Shown: positions 1 through 8,787, counted from the first letter of the stretch. The stretch is DNA of 56,691 bases from Arthrobacter horti (GCF_030731045.1 NZ_JAVALS010000015.1:1-56691); one strand, 5' to 3'. Notes: generated by a model not told the origin, from the sequence alone. A program made the numbers and translations.

Positions 1-78
1 CAGATCACCACGAACTGGAAACAAGCCCTCGCCCAACTCGCCCTGGCCTACCCCGACCGAATCCAGCCCTACCTCTAG
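1..78 (+). CDS. 3' end of an unidentified gene, possibly a transposase
   Basis: An open frame entering from the left edge encodes about 25 residues, including ITTNWKQALAQLAL, and stops with TAG at 76-78. The short tail resembles the C-termini of some DDE transposases, but it is too short to assign a family. The supporting context is that the Nudix gene next to it loses its family pattern at about position 121, as expected if a mobile element ended near there. Partial gene; identity uncertain. Confidence 0.3.
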   Translation, partial: QITTNWKQALAQLALAYPDRIQPYL

Positions 79-120
79 AAACCCGGCAACGCCCCGCTTA
101 CACAAACAACTTGACAGGCT

Positions 121-327
121 CGTGACTTCCTCGCCAACCTCCACCTGGCAGCGAAGCTCCTCAACAATTTCGCGCTCGAGGGCCGCCCGAGGGGTCTCGC
201 CGGGTTCGATTTTCCCTCCGGGGAACTCCCACATTCCGCCCAGCGCCCCGCCAAGCCCGCGCTGTGCGCAGAGAACCTGACCGTCCCTGAGAATTACTGC
301 TCCGACCACGTTGATCTGCTTCGCCAC
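121..327 (-). pseudogene. truncated Nudix (MutT-like) hydrolase
   Basis: Reading leftward from a GTG at 325-327, preceded by GAGGTAGTT as ribosome binding site, the frame begins VAKQINVVGAVILRDG and carries a Nudix box at residues 38-60 (G38, E44, R52, E53, E56, E57). The usual Gly after the EE pair is Arg59. Such enzymes hydrolyse nucleoside diphosphate derivatives and are normally about 130 residues. After residue 69 (position 121) the sequence stops resembling the family, although the frame stays open to the window edge. I read this as a 5' fragment cut by a mobile element whose other end lies outside the window. The Nudix assignment is firm; the cause of the truncation is inferred. Confidence 0.65.
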
Positions 328-470
328 AACTACCTCGTTTCGTCCTTCCCAGTCTATGGGAGGGCTCCGACAAGGATTCGGCAGCGCACAAACGTCAATA
401 AAGCTCGGGTGCGCTATTTAACGAGCGTCCATTCGCGATAGCGTCTAAACTTTCATCCGTAGGAGGCTCA

Positions 471-749
471 ATGACGACACCACCAGACCGCACCCCCAAC
501 GCCAAGCTCCCCTGGAACTGGCGCTGGCCGTGGATCCTCTGCCTCCTCGCCCTGGCCGTGTTCAACCTCTACGTCCAGAGCTTCGGTCACGGCGTCTGCA
601 TCGATTACGTCGACCGCCCCGGAACTTGCATCACGACCTTCGGCCTCGGCTCGCCCGGCAACGAGATCCTCTGGGCCGTCTCCGGCCTCCTGGCGATCGC
701 CCTCCTGGCCGGCCTCGCCCGAGCCTGGCGCCTCCACGGCACCCGCTGA
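471..749 (+). CDS. small membrane protein
   Basis: A 92-residue protein preceded by a strong AGGAGG six bases before the ATG. Residues 20-38 and 64-84 form two hydrophobic segments, with an intervening stretch containing two cysteines (GVCIDYVDRPGTCI) that probably lies outside the cytoplasm and could form a disulfide. The C-terminus is basic and probably cytoplasmic. I do not recognise a family. The gene stands alone, divergent from the broken Nudix gene, and its stop codon is the first base triplet of a 22-base tandem repeat. Confidence 0.7.
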   Translation: MTTPPDRTPNAKLPWNWRWPWILCLLALAVFNLYVQSFGHGVCIDYVDRPGTCITTFGLGSPGNEILWAVSGLLAIALLAGLARAWRLHGTR

Positions 750-817
750 CGCTGCGGTCGGCTCGCGCTGACGCTGCGGTCGGCTCGCGCTGACGCTGCG
801 GTCGGCTCGCGCTGACG
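747..817 (+). repeat. 22-bp tandem repeat, three copies
   Basis: The unit beginning TGACGCTGCGGTCGG occurs at 747-768, 769-790 and 791-812, followed by a five-base partial copy. The first unit starts exactly on the stop codon of the small membrane protein gene, so loss or gain of units does not change that protein. Confidence 0.9.
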
Positions 818-1137
818 CACCCGCTAACGTCACGGACCACCACGCCATCTGCAAAACCCTTGCCCCTCCGTACCCCGCGGACTTAAAATTCGAGTGCACT
901 GTGATCAGTCCATGCTGACCTCCTACAGCATGGCCCGGGAGGCTGGAATCCCCGCCCCAGTCCACCGCAGCCCTCACGGGCCCCGGTGAACTCACGGCAG
1001 GCGCACGCCTGCCAGCTACCACTCCCCAGCCCTGAACCGGTCTCCACGTCGCGGCACCGCCCGGTGCCGCGCGACGTCGTGCGTTCTGCAGAGGAAGCAG
1101 CGCCGAGGCAGGCCCGGGCACTCTCAGGAGGAACCTC

Positions 1138-1608
1138 ATGTTCCGCACCCTCGGCGCGATCTGCGCCACTGCCCTGCTCGCCGTCGGCACCGCGACGGTG
1201 GCATCCGCCAACACGACCACCACCACGCACAGCAACACCATCAACGACGCCATCCCCGTCACCTGCGCCGGCCCCGGCGTCACCGCATTCTGGGGCACCG
1301 GCAACTCGATCCAGCACCTCACCGTCAACAACGCCGGTGATTCCTGGTTCACCACCACGGAGGAAGGCCAGGTCACTTTGGTCACCACCCTCAGCGACTG
1401 GTCCACGGCCACCTTCACCGGTCATGTCCAGGAATGGTTCGGCGCGGAAATGAACAACAAGAACTCCGTCACCCACGCGACGTTCAATTTCCAGGGAACC
1501 AGCGTCTCGGACCCCTCCATGACCCTCAGCATGCACGCGGCCTTCACCTTCACCACCAACGCCAATGGCGTCGTCACGGTGAACAACCAGACCGTCAGCT
1601 GCGGCTGA
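1138..1608 (+). CDS. secreted protein of unknown function
   Basis: A 156-residue protein with AGGAGG upstream of the ATG. Residues 1-24 form a typical Sec signal peptide (Arg near the start, a hydrophobic core, then ASAN as a likely cleavage site). The mature part is rich in Thr, Ser and Asn, has two cysteines (in VTCAGPG and the C-terminal VSCG), and looks like a beta-rich exported protein. I recognise no catalytic motif or named family. It is a single-gene unit ended by a perfect hairpin. Confidence 0.75.
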   Translation: MFRTLGAICATALLAVGTATVASANTTTTTHSNTINDAIPVTCAGPGVTAFWGTGNSIQHLTVNNAGDSWFTTTEEGQVTLVTTLSDWSTATFTGHVQEWFGAEMNNKNSVTHATFNFQGTSVSDPSMTLSMHAAFTFTTNANGVVTVNNQTVSCG

Positions 1609-1620
1609 GCAGCGAAAACG

Positions 1621-1654
1621 CGGAAGGCGCCGCCCTCCCGAGCGGCGCCTTCCG
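1621..1654. terminator. hairpin between convergent genes
   Basis: Perfect 13-bp arms CGGAAGGCGCCGC (1621-1633) and GCGGCGCCTTCCG (1642-1654) enclose an 8-base loop. It lies between the convergent stops of the secreted protein and the SDR gene. There is no T run, so it is either a bidirectional terminator or an end-protecting hairpin. Confidence 0.7.
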
Positions 1655-1696
1655 TATGCCTGGACGACGACGGCGGCCACGCGCCGTCGTCGCGCA

Positions 1697-2539
1697 TCAC
1701 ATCCCGAGGTTGAGCTCAGGGGTGACGCGGCCGCGGATCATCTCGGCGCGCGGCACCACGCCCTGGTCGATCGCCTCCGGCTGCGGGGTGACCCAGTACC
1801 GGCCCTCCGCCACCTGCTCGAACACGCGGCGCGCGTGCTCCTCCGGCGTGATGCCGGCGGTCTCGGAACGCTGCTGCAGCGCGTCGTTGAACGCCTGCGC
1901 CTCCGGCAGCGTGCCGCCGGCCTTCGCGGCGGTGAAGATGTCGCTCTTGACCGAGTCGGGCATGACCACGGACACCTGGATGGGGGCCTTCATCATCTGC
2001 AGTTCGTAGTGCAGCGACTCGGTCAGCGCCAGCGTGCCGAACTTGGTGACGCTGTACGGGGACATGAGCGGGCTGGGGAAGATGCCGCCGATCGAGGACG
2101 TCTGCAGGATCCAGCCCTGCGTGCCCTGCTCCAGCATCCGCGGCACGAACGCGCGCAGGCCGTTCACGTAACCCCCGATGTTGATCCGCAGCATTGCGTC
2201 CCACTTCTCCGCGGGGATCTCCCAGGACCAGCCCATCGCCATGATGCCGGCATTGTTGATCAGCATGTCCACCGCGCCGAAGCGGGCGTACGCGCGCTCC
2301 GCCAGCGCCTCCACGGAAGCCGCGTCGCTCACGTCGGTGACCACGGCCTCCACCTCGGCCCCACCCTGCCGCAGCTCCTCCGCGAAGCCGTTCAGCCGCT
2401 CTTCGGCGATATCCGCGAGCACCAGCCTCATGCCCAGCGACGCCGCCTGGCGCGCGTACCCGGAACCGATGCCGGCCGACGCGCCGGTGATGACAGCAAC
2501 CTTCCCGGCGAACAGTTCGCTGGGGGCCGACTCAGTCAT
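1697..2539 (-). CDS. short-chain dehydrogenase/reductase
   Basis: A 280-residue SDR. The Rossmann glycine motif TGASAGIG is at residues 18-25, NNAG at 95-98, the catalytic Ser in QTSSIGG near 148, and the YxxxK pair Y162/K166. These features predict an NAD(P)H-dependent cytoplasmic oxidoreductase acting on an alcohol or carbonyl. The C-terminal lid is longer than in minimal SDRs. It begins with AAAGGACA upstream of the ATG and stands alone between a hairpin and a palindromic repeat. The substrate cannot be told from sequence. Confidence 0.85.
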   Translation of the reverse strand: MTESAPSELFAGKVAVITGASAGIGSGYARQAASLGMRLVLADIAEERLNGFAEELRQGGAEVEAVVTDVSDAASVEALAERAYARFGAVDMLINNAGIMAMGWSWEIPAEKWDAMLRINIGGYVNGLRAFVPRMLEQGTQGWILQTSSIGGIFPSPLMSPYSVTKFGTLALTESLHYELQMMKAPIQVSVVMPDSVKSDIFTAAKAGGTLPEAQAFNDALQQRSETAGITPEEHARRVFEQVAEGRYWVTPQPEAIDQGVVPRAEMIRGRVTPELNLGM

Positions 2540-2662
2540 GGGATGTCCTTTCAGAGGTGTCGCGGCGTGTCCGCGGCTGCATCCAGTAAAGCACTCGAAA
2601 CAGCAGATTTATTCCATAGTGTGCCATGATGGCATGCCGTGCCGGATCGAGTGGTCACATGC

Positions 2663-2685
2663 TCGCAGTCGCGCCGCGACTGCGA
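2663..2685. repeat. palindromic element, family A copy 1
   Basis: Perfect 11-bp arms TCGCAGTCGCG and CGCGACTGCGA are separated by one base and abut the stop codon of the response regulator gene. Related palindromes containing TCGCAGT and ACTGCGA occur at 8196-8236 and 18591-18617, also at gene ends. Probably a terminator-like dispersed element. Confidence 0.75.
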
Positions 2686-3384
2686 TCAACTGACGGTTCG
2701 CGGGGAGGAGGGAGGGGCGGGGGAGTAGGTGTTCACCGGCCGGCCCGTCGCGCCGTACTCCAGCACCAGCTGCACCCGGCCCTTGCGCTCCAGCTCGCTC
2801 AGGTAGCGCTGCGCCGTGGGCCGGGAGATGCCGATCAGATCGGACACGTCCTGCGCCCCGAGCGGCGCCTCCGCCGCCTGCACCGCGTCCAGCACCTTCT
2901 GCATGGTCGGCGGCAGCGAGCCGCGCCGGACACTCCCCGCCGCGGGCAGCGCCGCATGCCGGGACGCGAACAGCGCATCCACGTCCTGCTGCCCGGAGAT
3001 GTCCCGCTCCACGTTCTGCCGCCACGTCCGGTACGCCTCCAGCTGCTCGGTCAGCTGCCGCGCCCCGAACGGTTTGACCAGGTAATACACCGCCCCGCCC
3101 CGCATCGCCTCCCGCACCGTCGCGGCGTCCCGCGCGGCCGTGATGACCACGGCGTCCACGTCCACGCCCTCATCCCGCAAGGATCGCAGCAGGGACAGCC
3201 CGTCCTCGTCCGGCAGGTACACGTCCAGCAGCAGGAGCTGCGGTTTCAAGGCGGCCACGAGCTCCCGCGCCTCCGCCGCCGAATGCGCCTCGCCGACGCA
3301 CTCATAGCCGGGCACGCGCCCCACATGTGCCGCGTGCAGCCGCGCCACCCGGTAGTCGTCGTCGACCACCAGCGTCCGGATCAT
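2686..3384 (-). CDS. CitB/DcuR-type response regulator
   Basis: A 232-residue regulator. The receiver domain (1-120) has the acidic pocket VVDDD at 7-10, phospho-acceptor D54 in LLLDVYLP, and K104 in VKPFG. The C-terminal part carries a helix-turn-helix (about 175-215, containing SDLIGISRPTAQRYLSEL) as in regulators of citrate or C4-dicarboxylate transport. I chose the ATG at 3382-3384, which overlaps the stop of the sensor kinase (ATGA); an upstream in-frame ATG at 3420 would add a glycine-rich tail inside the kinase gene. Translational coupling with the kinase is likely, and the adjacent ABC importer is a candidate target. Confidence 0.9.
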   Translation of the reverse strand: MIRTLVVDDDYRVARLHAAHVGRVPGYECVGEAHSAAEARELVAALKPQLLLLDVYLPDEDGLSLLRSLRDEGVDVDAVVITAARDAATVREAMRGGAVYYLVKPFGARQLTEQLEAYRTWRQNVERDISGQQDVDALFASRHAALPAAGSVRRGSLPPTMQKVLDAVQAAEAPLGAQDVSDLIGISRPTAQRYLSELERKGRVQLVLEYGATGRPVNTYSPAPPSSPRTVS

Positions 3385-4985
3385 CCCTCGTCCTCCTCCG
3401 CCGCCGAACCCGGCAGCCATACTTCAAAGCGTCCACCCGGCCCGGGGAACACGTCCAGCGTGCCACCTGCGCGCCGCACGATCCGCGCCACGAGCGCCAG
3501 CCCGATCCCGCGCCGCATCCCCGGCCGCGCCTCCTTGGTGCTGAACCCGTCCCGGAACACCTCGCCCACCAGCTCGGCCGGCACCCCCGGCCCAGTGTCC
3601 GTCACGGCTGCGAACACCCCGTCCGAATCGTCCAGCTGCAGCGTCACCGCCCGCTCGCCGTCGTGCCCGACGACGGCGTCGATCGCATTGTCCAGTAGGT
3701 TGCCGATCAGGGTGAGCAGCTCCGCCGTGGGCACCTGCGGCTGCCTGAGCTGGGAATCCTCCGTGACGGTGAGCGTCACGTCCTGTTCCGCGGCGATCGT
3801 CACCTTCGCCAGGATCAGCGCCGCCAGCTCCGGCGGCTCCACCCGGGAGCGCAGGCCCTCGCCCAGGGAGCGGGAGGTGTCCGAAATGCTGGAGACGAAG
3901 CGCCGCGCCTGCTCCACCTCGCCCTCGTCCAGCAGCCCCGTCACCACGTGCAACCGGTTCGCGTACTCGTGTTCCTGCGCCCGGAGCGCCTCGATCAAGC
4001 CCTCCGTGGCCCGCAGATCCCGCACCAGCACCTCCACCTCGGTCCGGTCCCGCAGCGTCACCACGGCCCCGATGCTCCGCCCCGCCACACTGACCGGGCG
4101 CCGGTTCGCCACCAGCAGTGCGTCGTCCGTGATGACCACCTGGTCATCGCCCACATCGTCCCCGCTCAGAACGTCCAACAGCCGGCCCTCCGGCAGCAGC
4201 TCCCGGATCGGGCGGCCCAGCACCGCGGCGTCCAGACCCAGCAGCCTCCGCCCCTCCGAGTTGATCACGGTGACGCGGCCGTCGTCGTCGAGCCCCACCA
4301 TCGCCTCACGGATGCCGTGCAGCAGCGCCTCCCGCTCCTGCAGCAGGGACGCGATCTCCGGCGGTTCCAGGCCGAATGTGGCGCGCTTGATGCCCCGCGC
4401 CAGCAGCAGCGACCCGGCGGCGCCGATCAGCAGGACCAGCGCCGAATAGGCTGCCACCAGGCTCACATCGGCCCAGTCGGCCGTGTCCACCGAGGCCTCC
4501 AGGATGCCCACGGACACCTGCCCGATCAGCTTTCCCGACGCGTCGAACAGCGGCGCCTTGGCGTTCGCGGACGGCCCCAGGCTGCCCGGGTCCGTCCCCA
4601 CGTGCGGCTGCCCGTCCAGCACTGCGATCGGCTCCTCCAGCGTCTTCCCGATCAGCAGCGGGTTCGGGTGGGAGAAGCGCACGCCGTTCAGATCGGTCAC
4701 GACGACGTAGTCCGGGTGCGCCTGCCTGCGCACCTGCTCGGCGAGCGTCTGGATCCTCGCGCGCGGGTCGTGCGTCTGAAGGTCCGCGGCGATCTCCGGC
4801 ATCTGGGCGAAGGTCGTGGCGATGCCGAGCGCGCGGTCCCGGTACTGGTCATCCAGGTTCTGGCGCAGGATCCGGCTGGTCACGAAACCTCCCAGCGTCA
4901 CCGTGAGCAGCAGGATGCACAGCGTCCACACCAGGATCTGCGAGGCGAGAGGCCGTGCCCGCCACCACGTCCGGGCCGGATTCAC
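3381..4985 (-). CDS. CitA/DcuS-type sensor histidine kinase
   Basis: A 534-residue membrane kinase starting at GTG (4983-4985) with GAGGAGG upstream. Membrane segments lie at about 15-36 and 175-197, enclosing an extracytoplasmic PAS-like sensor with FSHPNPLLIGK at 104-114, typical of the citrate/dicarboxylate sensors. A cytoplasmic PAS domain follows (about 215-320), then the dimerisation helix with phospho-acceptor H339 in HEYANRLH, and a HATPase domain with TDTGPGVP and GIGLALV. Family members sense carboxylates outside the cell. It is transcribed away from a NitT/TauT importer across a 254-base region holding a possible CRP-type site. Confidence 0.92.
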   Translation of the reverse strand: MNPARTWWRARPLASQILVWTLCILLLTVTLGGFVTSRILRQNLDDQYRDRALGIATTFAQMPEIAADLQTHDPRARIQTLAEQVRRQAHPDYVVVTDLNGVRFSHPNPLLIGKTLEEPIAVLDGQPHVGTDPGSLGPSANAKAPLFDASGKLIGQVSVGILEASVDTADWADVSLVAAYSALVLLIGAAGSLLLARGIKRATFGLEPPEIASLLQEREALLHGIREAMVGLDDDGRVTVINSEGRRLLGLDAAVLGRPIRELLPEGRLLDVLSGDDVGDDQVVITDDALLVANRRPVSVAGRSIGAVVTLRDRTEVEVLVRDLRATEGLIEALRAQEHEYANRLHVVTGLLDEGEVEQARRFVSSISDTSRSLGEGLRSRVEPPELAALILAKVTIAAEQDVTLTVTEDSQLRQPQVPTAELLTLIGNLLDNAIDAVVGHDGERAVTLQLDDSDGVFAAVTDTGPGVPAELVGEVFRDGFSTKEARPGMRRGIGLALVARIVRRAGGTLDVFPGPGGRFEVWLPGSAAEEDEG

Positions 4986-5101
4986 TTACGTCCTCCTCGA
5001 ATGATCAAAAGGCTCAAAACATGAATGAAAGCTGATAACCCTCGCAAGCCGCGCAACTCTGGCTGGCCTGCCGGGGTCATTTCTATGGTTGGTGCAATCG
5101 C

Positions 5102-5117
5102 TGTGATGCAGCTCACG
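5102..5117. promoter_or_regulatory. candidate CRP/GlxR-type site
   Basis: TGTGA-N6-TCACG matches the CRP-family half-site pattern (TGTGA and TCACA) with one mismatch. It lies in the divergent region between the sensor kinase (start 4985) and the ABC importer (start 5240), a sensible place for catabolite control. This is a pattern match only. Confidence 0.45.
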
Positions 5118-5239
5118 GAACACGGGGAAAGGATCCCGCAGTCCGGGGGCTCAGGCAAATCAAGCCGGGACGGCGAACACGGTTTTCAGGCAGGGACGGA
5201 CGCGGAAGTCCCCCGCCACGACAAGAGAGGTCTTCCACG

Positions 5240-6094
5240 ATGGCAGACGATTCACAGCGGCCCAGTGCACTCCGGGAGGGGGCGGAGGACGCGGCACGCA
5301 TTCAGATCACCGGGCTGACCAAGCGGTACCTGACCCCCAAGGGCGAGGTGTTCACCGCCATCAAGGACGTGGCTCTGGCCATCGAGCCCGGCCAGTTCTG
5401 CTCGATCGTGGGCCCCACCGGTTGCGGCAAATCGACGACCCTGGCGCAGGTCTCCGGTCTGGAGAAGCCCAGCGAAGGCTCCGTGAGCGTCGGCAATCAC
5501 GTGGTGGACGGCATCACCAACGGTGTCAGCTACATGTTCCAGGCGGACGCCCTGTTCCCCTGGAAGACCGTGCTCAACAACGTCATGATGGGCCCCGTCC
5601 TCCTGGGGACCCCCAAGCGCGAGGCCACGGACCTGGCCCGTGACTGGCTGCGCCGTGTGGGCCTGGCCGGCTTCGAGGACCGCTACCCGCACCAGCTCTC
5701 CGGCGGTATGCGCAAGCGCGTAGCCATGGCCGCGGCTCTCATCAACAACCCCCGGATCCTCCTCATGGACGAGCCTTTCGGCGCACTCGACGTGCAGACC
5801 AAGGCCATCATGCAGAACGAACTCCTGCAGCTCTGGGAGGAACTCCGCCCCTCCGTCCTCTTCATCACCCACGACCTGGACGAAGCCGTGGCGCTCTCCG
5901 ACCGGGTGGTGGTCATGACCTCCAGCCCTGGATCAGTCAAGGACGTCTTCGACATCGACCTTCCCCGCCCGCGCGGCAACGTTCAGCACATCCGTCACGA
6001 AGACCGCTTCCTGGAACTGCAGGAGCAGATCTGGGAGTCGCTCAAGGATGAAGTGACCCGGGCCTACGCCAAGACGGCAGGTGCAGCAGCATGA
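5240..6094 (+). CDS. NitT/TauT-family ABC importer, ATPase subunit
   Basis: A 284-residue ATP-binding subunit. Walker A GPTGCGKST is at 58-66, Q-loop Q101, signature LSGGM at 153-157, Walker B LLMDEP at 174-179, and the switch histidine in FITHDLDEA. The pattern with FPWKTVLNNV is typical of the nitrate/sulfonate/taurine and thiamine-precursor importers. The signature is followed by RKRVAM where most relatives have RQRVA. It overlaps the permease gene by an ATGA and heads a three-gene operon. It sits on the cytoplasmic face and energises the permease. Confidence 0.92.
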   Translation: MADDSQRPSALREGAEDAARIQITGLTKRYLTPKGEVFTAIKDVALAIEPGQFCSIVGPTGCGKSTTLAQVSGLEKPSEGSVSVGNHVVDGITNGVSYMFQADALFPWKTVLNNVMMGPVLLGTPKREATDLARDWLRRVGLAGFEDRYPHQLSGGMRKRVAMAAALINNPRILLMDEPFGALDVQTKAIMQNELLQLWEELRPSVLFITHDLDEAVALSDRVVVMTSSPGSVKDVFDIDLPRPRGNVQHIRHEDRFLELQEQIWESLKDEVTRAYAKTAGAAA

Positions 6095-6975
6095 CCACCG
6101 CGGCAACCAACCATGTAGGAACGCACGTGTACCCCAAACAGAACCCCGTAGATCTCCAGGCCGCGGCACGCAGAGGCGCGCAGCGGAGACGGCTCTGGAT
6201 CTGGGCGGGCCGCATCGGTGTGGCGGTCATCGTCTTCGGAGGATGGCAGCTGTTCACGGAACTCGGCTGGGTGGACAAGTTCTTCTTCGGCCAGCCCACC
6301 CAGATCTGGGAAGCCCTGGTGAAGCTCTTCACCGAGGGGACCTCCTTCGGCAGTATCTGGGAGAACATCTGGATCACCATGCAGGAAGCGCTGTACGGCT
6401 TCGTGGCGGGAACGCTCGCCGGCGGCCTCCTCGGCATCCTCCTGGGGTCCAACAAGTACCTCTCCGCCGTGATGGGTCCGTACATCCGGATCGTGAACTC
6501 GATCCCCCGCATCGTCCTCGGCTCCATCTTCATGGTCGCTTTTGGCCTGGGCATGTTCCCCAAGGCCCTCCTGGCCGCGGTCCTCGTGTTCTTTGTGGTC
6601 TTCTTCAACGCCTTCCAGGGCGTCCGGGAAGTCGACCAGAACCTGGTGGCCAACGTCCGCGTCCTCGGCGCCTCGCCTCTTCAGGTGGCCATGAACGTGA
6701 CCATTCCGTCCGCCATGACCTGGATCATCGCCAGCTTCCACACGGCCCTCGGCTTCGCCATCATCGGCGCCCTGGTGGCGGAGGTGCTGGGTGCCCAGCA
6801 AGGCCTGGGCCTCATCATCAGCCAGGCACAAGGCAGCTTCGACCCGGACACGGTCTTCGCCTGCATGGTGATCATCTCCGTCATCACGCTCGCCGCCGAG
6901 TACCTCATCGGTCTTCTGGAGAAGTCCCTGCTCAAGTGGCGTCCACCGAACCGTTCCGAGGCCGCCTCCATCTGA
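6091..6975 (+). CDS. NitT/TauT-family ABC importer, permease subunit
   Basis: A 294-residue inner-membrane permease with about six hydrophobic segments, the first near residues 30-48. The cytoplasmic coupling loop around EVDQNLVANVRVLGAS matches the EAA motif of binding-protein-dependent permeases. The start ATG overlaps the ATPase stop. It would form a homodimer docking the lipoprotein encoded next. The substrate is unknown: family members carry nitrate, sulfonates, taurine or thiamine precursors. Confidence 0.92.
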   Translation: MTTAATNHVGTHVYPKQNPVDLQAAARRGAQRRRLWIWAGRIGVAVIVFGGWQLFTELGWVDKFFFGQPTQIWEALVKLFTEGTSFGSIWENIWITMQEALYGFVAGTLAGGLLGILLGSNKYLSAVMGPYIRIVNSIPRIVLGSIFMVAFGLGMFPKALLAAVLVFFVVFFNAFQGVREVDQNLVANVRVLGASPLQVAMNVTIPSAMTWIIASFHTALGFAIIGALVAEVLGAQQGLGLIISQAQGSFDPDTVFACMVIISVITLAAEYLIGLLEKSLLKWRPPNRSEAASI

Positions 6976-7039
6976 GCCACAGGCTCATCGAAGTCTTCAC
7001 CCACCAGTCAACACACCCCTTGGGGATCAAAGAATAAGG

Positions 7040-8161
7040 ATGCGTAAAACAATGAAGAAGCGCACTATCCTCGCCACTCTCGCCGCTGGAGCCGTGGCGC
7101 TCAGCATGACGGCCTGTGGCAGCAGCACCTCGGCCGGCAACGGCGGTGGCGCCGCAAGTGGCGGGGCCACCGGCTCCGGCCAGATGCAGACGGTCAAGAT
7201 GATGGTCGGCGGCATCGACAAGCAGATCTACCTGCCGTACAAGCTGGCGGAGCAGCTCGGCCTGTACAAGAAGTACGGGATCGACATGCAGCTCTCCACG
7301 GAGCAGGACGGCGGCGTGGGCGCTGAAGACGCCATGGCCTCGGGCCAGGTGGACATGGCGGGCGCCTGGTACCTCCACACCTTCGACTTCCAGTCCAAGG
7401 GCAAGGACGTCATCGACGTCGTGCAGCTTTCCGGCGCACCGGGTGAACGCATCATGTGCAGCCCCAATGCCAATGTCCACTCCGGTGCCGACATCAAGGG
7501 CAAGAAGATGGGCGTCACGGACCTCGGATCCGGCACGGACACCCTGACCCAGTTCGTCGCGGCCAAGGCCGGTGTCAAGAAGTCCGACTACGCCACCGTG
7601 AAGGCCGGCGCCGGCGCCACCGCCATCGCGGCCATCAAGAACGGCCTGGCCGACTGCGTCATGACCACCCAGCCCACCGTGACCGCCATGGAGAGCAAGG
7701 GAGTAGCCCAGTCCGCCATCGACCTCGCCACCACGGACGGTGCCACCGCGGCCGTGGGCGGCAACTGGCCCGCAGCGAGCGTCCTGGCCCAGTCCAGCTG
7801 GGTGAAGGACCACGAGAGCGCTGTCCAGGGCGTGGTCAACGCCCTGGTGGAGACCATGCAGTGGATCAAGACGCACTCCGCCCAGGAGATCGCGGACAAG
7901 CTCCCGGCCGACTACACGGCGAACAAGAACATCACCAAGGACGACTACGTCAAGGCCCTCACCCAGGACAAGGGCCAGTTCCTGCCGGACGGCATCATGC
8001 CCGCGGGCGGCCCCAAGACCATCGCCGCCATGGAGACGCAGATCGGCATGGACATCTCCAAGGTGACGGTGGGCAACACCTTCACCAACAAGTACGCCCT
8101 CAAGGCCCTCGACACCCTGGGCCTGAAGCCGACCACCACGCCTGCCGGCGCGGACGGCTAG
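7040..8161 (+). CDS. NitT/TauT-family substrate-binding lipoprotein
   Basis: A 373-residue lipoprotein with signal peptide and lipobox LSMTAC (acylated Cys26 counted from the 7040 start). Two in-frame ATGs, 7040 and 7052, follow AAGGA at 7036-7040; the second has the better spacing. The mature part is an NMT1/SsuA-like periplasmic-binding fold, with KMMVGGIDKQIYLPYKLAEQ near its start and ITDLGSGT-like and GLADCVMTT segments later. It follows the permease by 64 bases and completes the importer. Two palindromes separate it from the convergent WXG100 gene. Confidence 0.9.
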   Translation: MRKTMKKRTILATLAAGAVALSMTACGSSTSAGNGGGAASGGATGSGQMQTVKMMVGGIDKQIYLPYKLAEQLGLYKKYGIDMQLSTEQDGGVGAEDAMASGQVDMAGAWYLHTFDFQSKGKDVIDVVQLSGAPGERIMCSPNANVHSGADIKGKKMGVTDLGSGTDTLTQFVAAKAGVKKSDYATVKAGAGATAIAAIKNGLADCVMTTQPTVTAMESKGVAQSAIDLATTDGATAAVGGNWPAASVLAQSSWVKDHESAVQGVVNALVETMQWIKTHSAQEIADKLPADYTANKNITKDDYVKALTQDKGQFLPDGIMPAGGPKTIAAMETQIGMDISKVTVGNTFTNKYALKALDTLGLKPTTTPAGADG

Positions 8162-8195
8162 GGTCCCGTTCCGCCCGTCTCTTCCCGCGAGACGC

Positions 8196-8236
8196 CACTT
8201 GATCGCAGTCGCATCGAGGTGCACTGCGATTAAGTG
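8196..8236. repeat. palindromic element, family A copy 2
   Basis: Arms CACTTGATCGCAGT (8196-8209) and ACTGCGATTAAGTG (8223-8236) pair with a single G-T type mismatch. It lies just after the stop of the binding lipoprotein gene, between convergent genes. The TCGCAGT/ACTGCGA core is shared with 2663-2685 and 18591-18617. Confidence 0.8.
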
Positions 8237-8315
8237 CGCCGCCAGCCCACCCCCGCCTCGCAAGCTCGGCCGGGGACCCCTGGGCCTGTCGGCTTACGCG
8301 GGTTTTAAGTGCCGA

Positions 8316-8351
8316 CGACGGCGGGCTCCCCGGGTGGGGTGCCCGCCGTCG
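8316..8351. terminator. hairpin after the first WXG100 gene
   Basis: Arms CGACGGCGGGC (8316-8326) and GCCCGCCGTCG (8341-8351) enclose a loop rich in C then G that may extend the stem. It follows the stop of the minus-strand WXG100 gene and is duplicated intact, with that gene, at 9292-9327. Confidence 0.7.
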
Positions 8352-8370
8352 CGGTGTGAGCCGGGTGGCC

Positions 8371-8634
8371 TTACTTGGAGGCGGTCTCCTGCTCGGTGGC
8401 GTTCTTCGCGGCGCTCTTGCCGGCGGTGCGCAGGGCCTCGGCGACCTTGTTCAGGGCCGGGACGTGCTGGGACTGCCATTCGTTCTTGAACTTATCGGCG
8501 TCCGGGCCCATCCACTGGGTACCGTTCAGGGCGCTGGTGAGCTGAGTGCGCTGGTCATCGATGGTCTGTCCGCCGTTGTCGAGCTTCTTGCCGAGAGCCC
8601 GCAGCTGCTGGACGTCTGCACCCCAAATACCCAT
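8371..8634 (-). CDS. WXG100 (ESAT-6-like) protein, copy 1
   Basis: An 87-residue helical protein of the WXG100 family, with the W-x-G turn at W41-M-G43 between two helices. Such proteins are substrates of ESX/type VII secretion and form hairpin dimers. I see no C-terminal YxxxD/E export signal; the tail is NATEQETASK. Two ATGs are in frame (8640 and 8634). AAGGAGT lies one base before the first and seven before the second, so 8634 is preferred. The protein is identical to that at 9347-9610. No ESX core gene is nearby. Confidence 0.88.
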   Translation of the reverse strand: MGIWGADVQQLRALGKKLDNGGQTIDDQRTQLTSALNGTQWMGPDADKFKNEWQSQHVPALNKVAEALRTAGKSAAKNATEQETASK

Positions 8635-8787
8635 GGTCATACTCCTTAGTTGTTGTGATGGATCCGAACTGTGCCGGGGTCCCAAATCAGTGGTTTCCGT
8701 AGCGGGCTCCCGGCTCACCTCCCTGAGAAGGCGGTTCGTTTCCGTGAACCTCTGGAACAAAACTATCCAATGAATGGAGGATCGTCG

